This document shows positions 1 through 10,310 of a stretch of DNA of 64,000 nt, piece after piece (position 1 is the first letter of the stretch; each line of letters starts with the position of its first letter). The DNA is taken from positions 259,059,493 through 259,123,492 of the forward strand of contig CAKMRJ010005634.1 in assembly GCA_928212115.1 (NCBI GenBank), in the 5' to 3' direction. Made by a program: the position numbers and the translations under genes. Below the pieces are notes generated by a model, which saw only the letters and a program-made list of their open reading frames with translations, was not told the origin of the DNA and made no database searches. This DNA is from Lactuca virosa (taxonomy: Eukaryota; Streptophyta; Magnoliopsida; Asterales; Asteraceae).

Positions 1-1220
1 AGTCCTGAATAAATCTCCAAAAATAGCCTGCCAGTCCCAGAAAGCTCCGAATCTCAGATGGAGTCCTCGGAACCTCCCATCTCATCGCGGCCTCCACCTT
101 GGTCGGGTCGACCGAAATCCCGTTCTGGTTGACAAGGTGCCCAAGAAACTGCACCTCGCGCAACCAGAACTCACACTTGGAGAACTTAGCATACAAGCTC
201 TCCCTCCTCAAAGTATCCAGAACCACTCGCAAGTGCTCCTCATGCTGCTCTCGCGTCTTGGAATAAACCAAGATGTCATCGATGAAAACTATCACTGACC
301 CATCCAACATCGGCCTACACACGCGGTTCATGAGATCCATGAACGCGGCAGGAGTATTGGTGAGCCCGAAGGGCATCACCACAAACTCATAGTGACCATA
401 ACGCGTCCAAAAGGCAGTCTTCTCCACATCCTCCTCTCTGACCCTCATCTGATGATAGCCTGAACGCAAATAAATCTTGGAGAACCAAGATGCTCCCTGC
501 AGTTGGTCAAAGAGGTTATCAATCCTCGGGAGTGGGTAACGGTTCTTTACCGTTACCTTATTCAGCTCCTGGTAATCTATACACATCCGATGCGACCCGT
601 CCTTCTTCTTCACAAACAGAATCGGGGCTCCCCAGGGTGAACTACTCGGTCTAATGAATCCCTTGTCTAACAGCTCCTGCAGCTGTGTAGACAACTCCTG
701 CATCTCAGGAGGAGCCAACCGATACGGTACTTTGGCTATCGGAGCCGCACCAGGAACTAGGTCGATCCTGAACTCTACCTGCCTCTCAGGAGGTATCTCA
801 GGCAACTCCTCGGGGAATACATCCGCAAACTGTCGTACCACTGGCACATCGCCCACCGTCGCCATACCCGCCTCCCGGGTGTCCATAACATAGGCGACAT
901 ATCCTGCGCAACCCTGCTGAAGGTAGCGCCTAGCCCTCGCTGCTGAACATAAAGTTGGCCCTCGCTGTGGCCTCTCTCCCTGAATTACCAGCTCTCCCCC
1001 ACTTAGGGTCTTGATCCGCACCAACTGCTGAGCGCAGTCGATGACCGCCCCATTGGGGCTTAGCCAATCCATACCTATAATAACCTTGTTCCCCCGCAAA
1101 GGTATGGGAGCCAAGTCTACCAGGTAGCGCTCCTCAAACAGTCTCAGAACACAGTCTCAGAAAACTTCTGATACTCGTACTGGCCGGTCGTCCGCAATCT
1201 CGACCTCTAGAGGGCAATCC
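1..1220 (-). pseudogene. pol: Gypsy-1 pol: protease C-terminus and reverse transcriptase (broken)
   Basis: Read on the minus strand from 1220 leftward this matches the Gypsy-2 protease-RT frame (23204-24589) nearly codon for codon. It covers the end of protease, the linker rich in Pro-Glu, and RT with the palm motif VFIDDILVYSK near 270-290, whose Asp pair binds the catalytic metal ions. The RT end continues beyond position 1. No long open frame survives on this strand, so frameshifts or stops are present (for example near 1150, in a stretch repeating 'cagtctcag'). Copia-1 separates it from the protease start at 8926. Confidence 0.85.
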
Positions 1221-1991
1221 TGTTGGATTAGATATCTAAGCCCATAACTATTATTGGTATGTACTTGACCCGAGAGTAGCATGGTCCATTTGGGTTGCAT
1301 ATCATCAGGACAATTTGTTAGGATGGACTTTTGAGAGAAGGTTATTTATGGTTTATTAATATATTATAAGTTATAATATATTAATATGAAATCATATGTT
1401 TTAATTAGTATCGATCAAGAATTAATTTGGAATTAATTTAGTGATCAAAAGAGACTAATTAAATCTATGGGGACTAATTATGTAATTAGTTATATTTATA
1501 TGTGTTGGGCTTATGATCCATGTTGGACCAAGTTTATGTATGGATACATAAAGAGTTGGGCCACATGAACCATGGATCATAAAACCCATGGGTATGGATT
1601 ATGGGTTATACCCATGACCCTTGGAATCCTACATATAAATAGGATACTCCATAGCCAAAATCACTACTTCTTTTCTTAGAGAAATATGGAGGTGTTTTGG
1701 TGCATGGAATTCTCTCTCAAGAGCCACCTTTGTCCTAGGTGTGTTGTGATTCCATTTGAGGCATTTCATACTATTGGTGCTAAGCTCTTAAGGCCAAATA
1801 CATCAAGACTTCAAGCCACATAAAAGGTATGTTTCCCTAACTAGTATATTATATGGTTTATGTCAAATGCATGCTAGTTATAGGTTTAATGCCTTGGAAA
1901 CCATTTGCATGTATAATAGAGAAAACATACATCCAAGGTATTTAGGGTTGTATGTGCACCATAGGATGTTGTAGTATACTAAAACCCGACA
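1221..1991 (+). repeat. Copia-1 5' LTR
   Basis: Starts TGTTGGATTAG and ends CCCGACA; 771 bp. A TATAAATA box at 1634-1641 lies about two thirds along, which places the RNA start near 1665. The LTR matches 8156-8925 apart from a few substitutions and 1-2 bp indels (for example near 1365 and 1490). Confidence 0.95.
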
Positions 1992-1992
1992 G

Positions 1993-2005
1993 TGGTATCA
2001 GAGCC
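1993..2005 (+). other. Copia-1 primer-binding site
   Basis: TGGTATCAGAGCC lies one base after the 5' LTR. It is complementary to the 3' end of initiator methionine tRNA, the usual primer for minus-strand cDNA in plant copia elements. Confidence 0.95.
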
Positions 2006-2940
2006 ATGGGTTGTTTTCTATTATATTTGATGCAAATGTATTTTTTTTCAAGTTGAAGGAAAAAAAAATAAAAAAACATGAAGTTTGTCAAATTTTATGA
2101 TAATTACTTGATTTTATGAAAAACTAATTATTTATAAATTTTGAGTCACTTTACTACAAGAGTTGAATTAGGTCAAATTATTAAAAGATAGAATGATATG
2201 ATTATTTTATTTGTTTAAAAGTTTGATCTAAATGGTTTTAAGGAGTTACAAATTTTGTCATAAAATTTTGGAACTCAAAAGTTTTTTTTAAAGTTATGAT
2301 CTTAAGAGTTTTGAAACTTCCATAAGTTATGGATGTGAAATGTCTCATTTATTAACTCTTTAGATTATGAATTCCAAGAGTCTTCAAAGGATAATTGTCA
2401 AAGTTTCAAGATTTGTATTAGTTTATATGATTATCTAATTTCTTGAAAATTGTTGATGTGAATTATCTTTACTTATGAGTTTAATCTAGATCATAGAAAA
2501 ATTATTTGATTATTGTGTTAATTGGAATATTTGATCTTAATGGTTTTTATGAACTCCATAACTTGTCCTCAAGTTATGGAAAGTGAAGAGTTTTTCTTTT
2601 TAAAGTGTTATTAAGTCTCATAGGTTATGAAAATAGAAGAGTCACTATTTTTAATGTCATCATTAAATGATTTAATGTCTTCCATAACTTGTCCTCAAGT
2701 TATGGAACTTGAATTTTTTTTTCTTTTTTTCATTAAACCTTAATTAAACTCATAAGTTATGAAAAATCCAAGAGTTTTGAAAGGTTTCAAAACTTGTCCT
2801 CAAGTTTTGGAATTTGTAAAGTTACCCCCCATGTATACTTTAATTCCAAACTAGACTTTAGAATTTTAAAAGTTTAAAATTCAACCCTTATACTATTATT
2901 ATAATTTTAATTATATAGATATGTATAAGATAAAGTCGTC
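2006..2940 (+). other. Copia-1 AT-rich upper leader with repeated hairpins
   Basis: Non-coding leader. It holds three perfect or near-perfect hairpins with the loop TCCT: CCATAACTTG/CAAGTTATGG at 2556-2579 and 2682-2705, and CAAAACTTG/CAAGTTTTG at 2788-2809. The third has both arms changed yet still pairs. The same hairpin occurs in Copia-5, -7 and -8. Unlike Copia-5 to -8 there is no ACTCG-N-CGAGT cluster after the primer site. Confidence 0.75.
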
Positions 2941-3486
2941 TTACCATTAGTAGGCCTCATTCACGAAGCCGGTCTATAAGGGGGGTATAAGGTTACTGCC
3001 TATAAAATGGCAGTTTAATGGGTGTCCACTCTCACTCACCGCTTCCTTGACCGGTGGAGGGTCGTTAGCCGAACAGGTAGGACAAGGACTATAATTCTCC
3101 CTTCATTATAAGTATAATGATAAATACTAAGTAACTAAACACTTATAAATTCCCAATCTTAGTTACTTAGGAAAATGTGAATAAGGTGCTAATCCATGAA
3201 ATTACACTTTGCACTTTGTTTAAGCTGTTAGTGGAGCGTGTGTGGTTAACCGACACACTAACCTGGACTTAACAAGGTAGGCAAGGGGTAACTTAATGTT
3301 TATCATAGTATCGTTGGAGCGTGTGTGGTTAACCGGCACATCGATTGAGGGGTAAATATTAAGGGTACCGAGTATATTTGCATGGTTACTTCACACCTTG
3401 TTTTGTGATCCTCGGCATCCCAGTCACAAAACCTGAAGGGCACACTCGAGATTGAAACATGCCATTGAAAAGTTCAATGAATCTCA
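2941..3486 (+). other. Copia-1 conserved structured leader block
   Basis: This block recurs in Copia-5, -6, -7 and -8. In order: a GTTAGTAGGCCTCATTCAC-like start; a stem around CACCG...CGGTG (3037-3056); two copies of GGAGCGTGTGTGGTTAACC (3233-3252 and 3316-3333) about 80 bp apart; hairpin B GTTTTGTGAT/GTCACAAAAC at 3400-3432 with CGGCATCCC in its loop; and hairpin C CATTGAA-AAG-TTCAATG at 3463-3479 enclosed by GAGATT/AATCTC. It survives although the coding region has decayed, so a cis-acting RNA role (packaging, dimerisation) is likely but unproven. Confidence 0.8.
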
Positions 3487-3581
3487 AAAGAATCTAGGAG
3501 TTTCAAAACCAATTAAAACCTAATAATACATTTCATTTATCTTGGTGGAAATTGGTGAATCGTCATTCACCTACCTTCAAA

Positions 3582-3628
3582 TATTTTATAGCTTGGATTA
3601 CGGCATCCCTCTTCCAAGTTATAAAATA
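3582..3628 (+). other. Copia-1 hairpin A, copy 1 (upstream of gag)
   Basis: A 15-bp stem, TATTTTATAGCTTGG (3582-3596) with CCAAGTTATAAAATA (3614-3628), all Watson-Crick but one G-T pair. It closes the 17-nt loop ATTACGGCATCCCTCTT. The same loop on different but still pairing stems occurs in Copia-5, -6, -7 and -8 at the same place before gag. Confidence 0.85.
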
Positions 3629-3714
3629 GTTTGTTGGGTCCTAGCCTTAATATATCATATTGGGTGTTATATTCAGGACTTAAATCAACTTTACGTGAAT
3701 TTCTCCCATTGTTG

Positions 3715-4464
3715 ATGTCTGGTTTAGACAACAATGATCTTCCCAAACCAAGCTTTCCTAATGAATATGACTTCCCGACTTTGGCTCATGGAAGTCATAC
3801 TTCTCTTCCTCCACCTCCTCCAATTATTCTCCCTAACCCACAAGTTCAAGGTCACTCGAGCCCTAATGGCAAGCAAGGTCTATGTGTGATCACATATTAG
3901 AGATGAAGTCACATATTGACAAGCCGGGAGAGTTGGGTGTCAAAGTCTTGAGAAAGTTGGATGTTCAATCACTTTCTAAGTCACATAGTGAGTTCCTTTA
4001 GGACTACTATGAAACAGACTATGACATGAACCTTAATGATCATATCTATTTGCTTGGTGCTGCTGAATCAACAATGATTTGGAACGATAGTGAAGCAAAT
4101 TTGATTAGAAGATCAACTTCCCAAAAACTTTATGGACAGTGACAATGGTGACACTGGAAATCCAGAAAAAAGCATTCTCTTCCCAATGGAAAGGGATTGG
4201 CCATAGTCAACCCGGTTGACCAAATGGTAAAGAGAAAGGCTAAGTCTGAGATAGTCCCATTACCAAAGGATCCATATGTTTATTTTGCCAAAGGAAGGGG
4301 CGTTGATTGCAAAGCTGCCAAATTTACCTAAGGATGTTAAAGTCAATAAGTTTGACTCTACATCAGGTAGAGCCCATTATCTAACTCTGTTAAGTTCTAT
4401 TCTGAGATCCTCATTACATGATGTGACTGGGTCACATGTCGATGTTTTAAGAATCAAAGAATAG
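3715..4464 (+). pseudogene. Copia-1 gag fossil with decayed zinc knuckle
   Basis: A start-like ATG at 3715 opens a short Pro-rich stretch unlike the gag N-terminus of the sister elements. Downstream, around 4278-4345, one frame reads C-x2-C-x-x-x-x-R-stop-x-x-x-C followed by a tail that aligns with the CCHC zinc knuckle and its flank in Copia-5/8; the His is Arg and a stop lies inside the knuckle. No frame stays open, so no Gag can be made. An unrelated capture in the first half is possible. Confidence 0.55.
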
Positions 4465-5975
4465 AGAGAAATCTTAAAGGAAGTATATGCTGATTCTGAT
4501 CGCGAAGGTGGATTTCGATCGCATCAGAATTTTGAGCAGTTGCTTAAGAAGTTATGATATATTACTAAGGAATAGATAACAACAATTTTCCATGTGGATT
4601 GTAAGGATAAGTTTTCCGCAAAGTTTTAAAATAAAAGAAAATTGTTTAATTTTATTTATTTGAAGTATCCTTACAATGGTATTTGTGGAAAATTGTTGCT
4701 TATATGATTCCATTGACAGCAATATTGGAAAATGGATTTGATTCTTTCGTTTGTGGTAGTGTCTAAATTTACCAAATCAGGAAAGTTCCTCATCACCCAA
4801 GTCTCAATTGGACCGAAACTTGGAATCATGCAAGTTGAATAGTATGATGAATGAGAACTTTCAAGCATTGGAAAATCAAGACTAATTACTTGTTCACATG
4901 GATGTGTGAGTCAAGTGAAGGACTAAAGGGATCGAGTACACATTCTTGTGCACTGGTCATGTCTACCACAAAGCTCATTAAGACTATTTGATTTACTAAA
5001 GTTCAGTAAATATGGTTATAATTACAAGTTTAAGTATAATTCTGAAACATTGGAAAAGTCTCAATGTATGGCAGAACGAATGGGAAGAATCAAATTAGGC
5101 AGAAAGATAAAAGTTTCTCAAATCTGAAAAGATGGGAGAGTACTTTAGTATCATGTTTGTGATCATCTTAATGATTTAGAAATCATATCACAATTAGTCC
5201 TCTAAAGGTCATCTTAGTGCATTCTTATGACTAAGAAGAGGAGTCATGAATTGTTGAAATGGTTAGATCAGGAAGATGAGTCATACTTCATTCCAAAACA
5301 ATTCTTAGAGTCATACTCCAAGATTGTAACGTGAGTGACATATCTTAAAGAAAGGTTTAAAACACTTGTCAAATGTAAGAGTAAAAGTGTCCTACTCTTG
5401 TACATTTGAAATTGGTAAGTTGTGATGTTTTGGATAAAACAAAGACCAACTAAGGCCAATTGTGTGAAGTGTTTGTCTTGATAAAGAATCCGCACTATCT
5501 CTTGAATATTTGGCAAGATAGTCTTATATTTCAAAAGGATAGTGGGAGTCTTAAAGATCCTAAAAAACTATTTCAAGAACTAATCAAGAATAAAACCTGA
5601 GGTTCTTCACTAGCACACGACTTGAGGTTTATAACCTATCGTGTTGACATATTCTGTGCCCATTCCAGTTAAAGTTGGCTTTGCATAGGAGTTCTGAAAG
5701 TTCTCAATTGGTTGCATAACAACTTGGAAGCAATGGCAGGCCCTGTACTGCCAGGTAGCAAGAAGTTAAGATTGCATAAGTTCAGTCCATATGAGTTTGG
5801 TTTTGTCATTATCCTTGTCTTGTGACTATGGTTTTAACGATTCACATGGATAAGAACACATACACCATAAAATCTAAGGGTCATAAGGTTTCTCTCTGAT
5901 TCATGAAAATGATGGTGAGGAAACACTCCTACCAAGTAGATTTGAAGCAGATGGTAAAAGGTCTAAAAAATTGAG

Positions 5976-6004
5976 ACTATGATTACGGCATCCCTTTTCA
6001 TAGT
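5976..6004 (+). other. Copia-1 hairpin A, copy 2 (internal)
   Basis: ACTATG (5976-5981) and CATAGT (5999-6004) pair perfectly around the loop ATTACGGCATCCCTTTT, and pairing may extend outward with bulges. It lies deep in the pol fossil, not in the leader. Confidence 0.75.
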
Positions 6005-6447
6005 TCTGAAATTGTTTAGACACACATGCATGCTATCTAAGGAAAGGTGTATGATTTTGATAAAGTTTTATCAAAGCATCTCGTATCAGAAATCTGAACT
6101 TTGGTAAGAAAGTCAATAAAGTATTGATTTCTATAAGTCCAGCTGATTTCTAAGTACATGTCAAAGCTAGTGGGAGCATAAGTGTTATGCTAATAATCAT
6201 CATGTTAGTGGGAGCATGATAATTATTGTTAGTGTTGCAAGTTAGCAATATTAATTATAGAAAACAAAAGTTTCAATTCGTGAGGTTGCAGGGATTGAAA
6301 AAGTTGTTTTGCTATAATTAAGGGAGAGGATATACTTCATTTCAGTTCTAAAGGCTTAGATTGAGACCTTAATCATCTTTAGTCAAGAATATGTATATAT
6401 GAATTTCATGTTGGATTGGTTCAACTTAAGGAAATTTTATATATTGC

Positions 6448-6504
6448 GTTCTCAAAATTCGATTATGATTACGACATCCCTCTTCATAGTCAAATTTTGA
6501 AAAC
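6448..6504 (+). other. Copia-1 hairpin A, copy 3 (internal)
   Basis: A 20-nt arm at 6448-6467 pairs with 6485-6504 apart from two mismatches and one wobble, around the loop ATTACGACATCCCTCTT. The stem sequence differs from copies 1 and 2, but the loop is the same except one G-to-A. Confidence 0.8.
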
Positions 6505-7200
6505 ATGCCAAATAAAAATATTGTAGCAAAAGACTGGTCTAGAATCATGTCTTTATGTGAGACATCATGAATCGTGTACCATTTGCTTTGGGTACAGGAT
6601 CGATTGCATGTGCTATAATATTTGTCATTTCTAAATTTTTCCAAATGCCCAGAGGCATTAAGAAGGCAAAAGGTCTAGAATTGGAGATGACTAAAATGAT
6701 TAAGCAATTGTCGAGGACAATATGAGGTTTACCAAAGATTGGTTGCTCAGGGACAGTTGGAAGTATAGTGCTAATTTTGGAAGGACCATATTGACATATT
6801 CTGAAAAGAGGCATCTCTTATTCAGAAGTGATAGTCAAAATGAGAATATGGAGTTGTCTCCATAGGTGGAAGTTATCTGTGTAAGATTAGAAAACTTAAT
6901 GCAAGAAGCATGTCCAAAGCAATGTACTTTGAATATGAGACTTAGTTTCCATGGAGTTGATCTCCATTGTTATACCTTATAATGACTGTTGACAAGACTT
7001 TGTGACTTTGTACATATTCATTACAGGAGGGTCAGTGCATATATGTTTAAAATCTGAACAGATTTCGATAAATGACAGGAATTTGAAATTCTCACATTTT
7101 TCGATAAGGATTTGGGAGTGTGAAATTAGAATCATTGAAATTATGTTCAATTGGTTTATTTCACAAAGTAAGGATCATAGACAAACATAGAGTGCATACT

Positions 7201-8144
7201 TGGTGTATGGCAAAGCTATTGTTTATGAAAAACATAGTGTACATGCTTGGAGCATGGGACAACTAGTGTTTTTAATTCAAGTATAAAGTTGATAAAACCG
7301 AAACAATGAATAATGAGTAATCAGTATGGTGATAAATAAAAGTGTTTATTTATATTCATAGGGTTTGATACCATATTTGATTCATTTATTCTTGTGTTTC
7401 ACTTTTCATGTTTTGACTTCCAAAATAACTAAGTCGCTCTTCCTGAATGATTAAGTTATTCAAACCATCCACAGTCGGTCATATGTTGGAAGTAGATATG
7501 AATCAAGACTGTCATGCGTTGGTTTGTAGAGGTCCAAGTTGGTGGACAAAGTGGTGCTACAACACTCATGAGTGCTCATAAGTTCTGAGTATTGGATTCA
7601 ACCCGCGCTCATTTGAATCACTTCATGGATTTTATCACGAGTGATCATGAGACGATAATATCTTATATTCTTCAAACCTAGAGATATGAGTTGTTACTAT
7701 GAGTTGGTTATACATTGATTGCACGAAAACGCATTTGGTAACTCGATGTTATAAAACGTGCCTTTGTGTATGATTCAACAAGTAGTAGAACAAGCCATAT
7801 GAGTCGAAGTTTATCCATTCCTTTTACCTTAGGGATAAAAGCAATATCTGTGGGCCCCTCGATGATTTAGTGATGACACATGTGAGTGCTTGGCCAAGCC
7901 AGGAATGATTTGATTTGTTCAATCAGTCAGTCATCATAAATCGAAAATCGGAAAACAACAAATGGACAGAGAGAATGATTATAATCCATGTCTCAGTCCA
8001 TATGAATCTAGAATGGAGGAATATATGATCCCTTATCTAATGGACGCGTCATTGATTTGTTCAGAGTTCGACAGCGGCTTTAAGAGCTACGATTGCTAGT
8101 CGGGTTATGAAGTCGTACTTGCAATAATAGTTTTAGACTTATCC
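7201..8144 (+). other. Copia-1 3' untranslated region
   Basis: Non-coding. From about 7390 on it matches the long 3' regions of Copia-2 (15400-16200), Copia-5 and, reversed, Copia-7 and -8. Shared blocks include 'catgttttgacttcc', 'accatccacagtc', 'gggcccctcgatgattt' and 'gagctacgattgctag'. No gene is seen. Confidence 0.75.
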
Positions 8145-8154
8145 AAGTGGGAGA
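8145..8154 (+). other. Copia-1 polypurine tract
   Basis: AAGTGGGAGA, one base before the 3' LTR, is the expected RNase H-resistant primer for plus-strand cDNA. The same tract precedes the 3' LTR of Copia-2, -5, -7 and -8. Confidence 0.9.
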
Positions 8155-8155
8155 C

Positions 8156-8925
8156 TGTTGGATTAGATGTCTAAGCCCATAACTATTATTGGTATGTACT
8201 TGACCCGAGAGTAGCATGGTCCATTTGGGTTGCATATCATCAGGACAATTTGTTAGGATGGACTTTTGAGAGAAGGTTATTTATGGTTTATTAATATATA
8301 TAAGTTATAATATATTAATATGAAATCATATATTTTAATTAGTATCGATCAAGAATTAATTTGGAATTAATTTAGTGATCAAAAGAGACTAATTAAATCT
8401 ATGGGGACTAATTATGATAATTAGTTATATTATATGTGTGGGCTTATGATCCATGTTGGACCAAGTTTATGTATGGATACATAAAGAGTTGGGCCACATG
8501 AACCATGGATCATAAAACCCATGGGTATGGATTATGGGTTATACCCATGACCCTTGGAATCCTACATATAAATAGGTTACTCCATAGCCAAAATCACCAC
8601 TTCTTTTCTTAGAGAAATATGGAGGTGTTTTGGTGCATGGAATTCTCTCTCAAGAGCCACCTTTGTCCTAGGTGTGTTGTGATTCCATTTGAGGCATTTC
8701 ATACTATTGGTGCTAAGCTCTTAAAGGCCAAATACATCAAGACTTCAAGCCACATAAAAGGTATGTTTCCTTAACAAGTATATTATATGGTTTATGTCAA
8801 ATGCATGCTAGTTATAGGTTTAATGCCTTGGAAACCATTTGCATGTATAATAGAGAAAACATACATCCAAGGTATTTAGGGTTGTATGTGCACCATAGGA
8901 TGTTGTAGTATACTAAAACCCAACA
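8156..8925 (+). repeat. Copia-1 3' LTR
   Basis: Starts TGTTGGATTAG and ends CCCAACA; 770 bp, with TATAAATA at 8567-8574. It is followed by the TSD AATCC (8926-8930). Confidence 0.95.
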
Positions 8926-9060
8926 AATCCAACATGCCCGAGGACTTAGAAAACTTGTTGCTAAGCGCAAGAGAGACAAATGATCGGGTAGCACCCGAAT
9001 CAAACAACACCTGAACTGGGATATCGTTCACATGGAACGATCCTAAACAAAGCATACATA
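8926..9060 (-). pseudogene. pol: Gypsy-1 protease N-terminal part (interrupted)
   Basis: The minus strand encodes the aspartic protease motif LFDSGATRSFVSLALS, as in Gypsy-2. The Asp-Ser-Gly triplet is the catalytic site that processes the polyprotein. Copia-1 interrupts the frame soon after SSGM, and protease resumes at 1220. Confidence 0.85.
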
Positions 9061-10310
9061 TAACATATCAAAATCACAGCGACATAAAATAAGAACATAA
9101 GGAAGAAATCATGCCCGTTACCACATCGGGTGCGGCGCGTGCATCCTCGGTTGTCAACTGAAATGCTCGGCTCCGCACCACTGGAGCCTCTGCCTTGACT
9201 TTTCGGCCATCCGCAACTCGTGCTGCCCATGGAGTCGGCGCCACCACTGGCGCTGCTGCTGATACTGCTGACAATCTAGGGTAGTTGACCTTTTTATGGC
9301 CCCTATGATTGCAATGAAAGCAAATCAGGTCTGATGTCTGAACTGTGGGTGCGGGGGCAGTACAATCCCTGCCAAAGTGCCCCGTCTTGCCACACTTGTA
9401 GCAGCCTGACGATCCTGCTCTACTAGCTCCCTCATGCGGCCTGCCACATTTCCTGCAGCGGCTCTAGCCCGGTTGGCCCTTCGACCTAATGTCGGATCCC
9501 TTGGGTTTCTTCCCTGAAACCCCTGTAACCTGCTCAGTCTCTGTCTTCCTCTTCCTGAAGTGCTCCAAATCGATCTCCCTCTCCCGCGCCCTGGCAATCA
9601 TGGACTCCAAGGTCGGGCAGGCTGAATAGCTGACATGCTCCCGGATATCAAGCCTCAACATATCATGGTAGCGGGTCTTCCGCATCTCCTCATCCCCCGC
9701 ATACTGAGGTACCAACAAGGTCCTCTCCCTGAACTTGGCGGTGATCTCCGCCACTGTCTCGGTCGTCTGTCTCATATCAAGAAACTCTCTGGCCAGCTGC
9801 TAAAGCTCCACAGCTGGTGCAAACTCAGCCCTGAACCTGGTCACAAAATCTGACCAAGTCATAGCCTCGATGGCTGGGGCTCCCAACGAGTCACCAAATG
9901 AGTCCCACCAATCTCTAGCTTTATCCCACAAACATCCCGCAGCAAAGCGGACCTTTGACCCCTCCGGCCAGAAGCTCGTCAACTGTGCAGACTCAATGTC
10001 TGTGATCCATCTCCTGGCAGCAATGGGGTCCTTCACCCCGTCCCCTGAAGTCCTTGAAGGACAGTGTGCGTGTACCCGACTCGTTGGATGCCGAGTCCCT
10101 CCTGAATGCCTGGAGGCGATACTCCATCAACTCGATAATCCCCTCCTTGATTGACCCGAAAATGATAGGGGTCGACTCAAGGATAACTCTAGTGATCTCA
10201 GACGCGATGAACTCGCGTAGTCTGTCATCGACCTGCTCGGACCCTGCACCCGAGCCTGATCCTGATCCTGATCCAGATCCTGCTCCCTATCGTGTAATCA
10301 CCATACTGAA
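9061..10310 (-). pseudogene. gag: Gypsy-1 gag (capsid and CCHC zinc knuckle), broken
   Basis: Minus-strand gag. A capsid-like segment (9800-10036) contains WPEGSKVRFAAGCLWDKARDWW; the next segment (9464-9775) has TVAEITAKFRERTLLVPQYA and REREIDLEHFRKRK. The zinc-knuckle and nucleic-acid-binding tail lies at about 9280-9420. The first two pieces share one frame and are split by a TAG at 9798-9800 where Gypsy-2 has CAG. A further frameshift separates the knuckle region, and an acidic D-P-rich stretch lies near 10240-10285 at the N-terminus. Gag would form the particle shell; this copy cannot be translated whole. Confidence 0.85.

Larger units (their letters stand above)
4465..7200 (+). pseudogene. 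Copia-1 pol fossil (integrase linker, RT, RNase H traces)
   Basis: There is no open frame, but colinear traces of the sister polyprotein remain. They are EAMAGP (about 5733-5750, start of the RT region), ASGS-like 'gctagtgggagcat' (6171-6184, before the RT active site), MNRVPFALGTGSIA (6566-6607, matching SRVPYASAVGSIM), an RT C-terminal trace near 6685-6725, an RNase H trace at 6795-6950 and a DHRQT trace near 7175-7190. The YVDD motif is not recognisable. Two extra copies of leader hairpin A are embedded here. Decay far exceeds LTR divergence, so the coding region was dead before the last transposition. Confidence 0.6.
1221..8925 (+). mobile_element. Copia-1: complete but non-autonomous Ty1/copia element
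   Basis: A 7.7 kb element with TG...CA LTRs (1221-1991 and 8156-8925), an initiator-Met primer site, a purine tract and a perfect TSD AATCC (1216-1220 and 8926-8930). It sits inside Gypsy-1 protease. The LTRs differ at only about a dozen places by eye, so insertion was recent. The inside holds no usable ORF, only a colinear fossil of a copia polyprotein. The leader, purine tract and LTRs look intact. I infer a non-autonomous element mobilised by relatives such as Copia-5, -7 or -8. Confidence 0.93.

Noticed and set aside
1993..2005. Short tRNA-Met matches at several places
   Set aside because: They are 12-14 bp primer-binding sites next to LTRs, not tRNA genes.
3631..3900. 89-codon proline-rich ORF as a captured host gene
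   Set aside because: Sits where gag should begin and starts within leader sequence; no evidence for a host origin, so kept only as part of the gag fossil.
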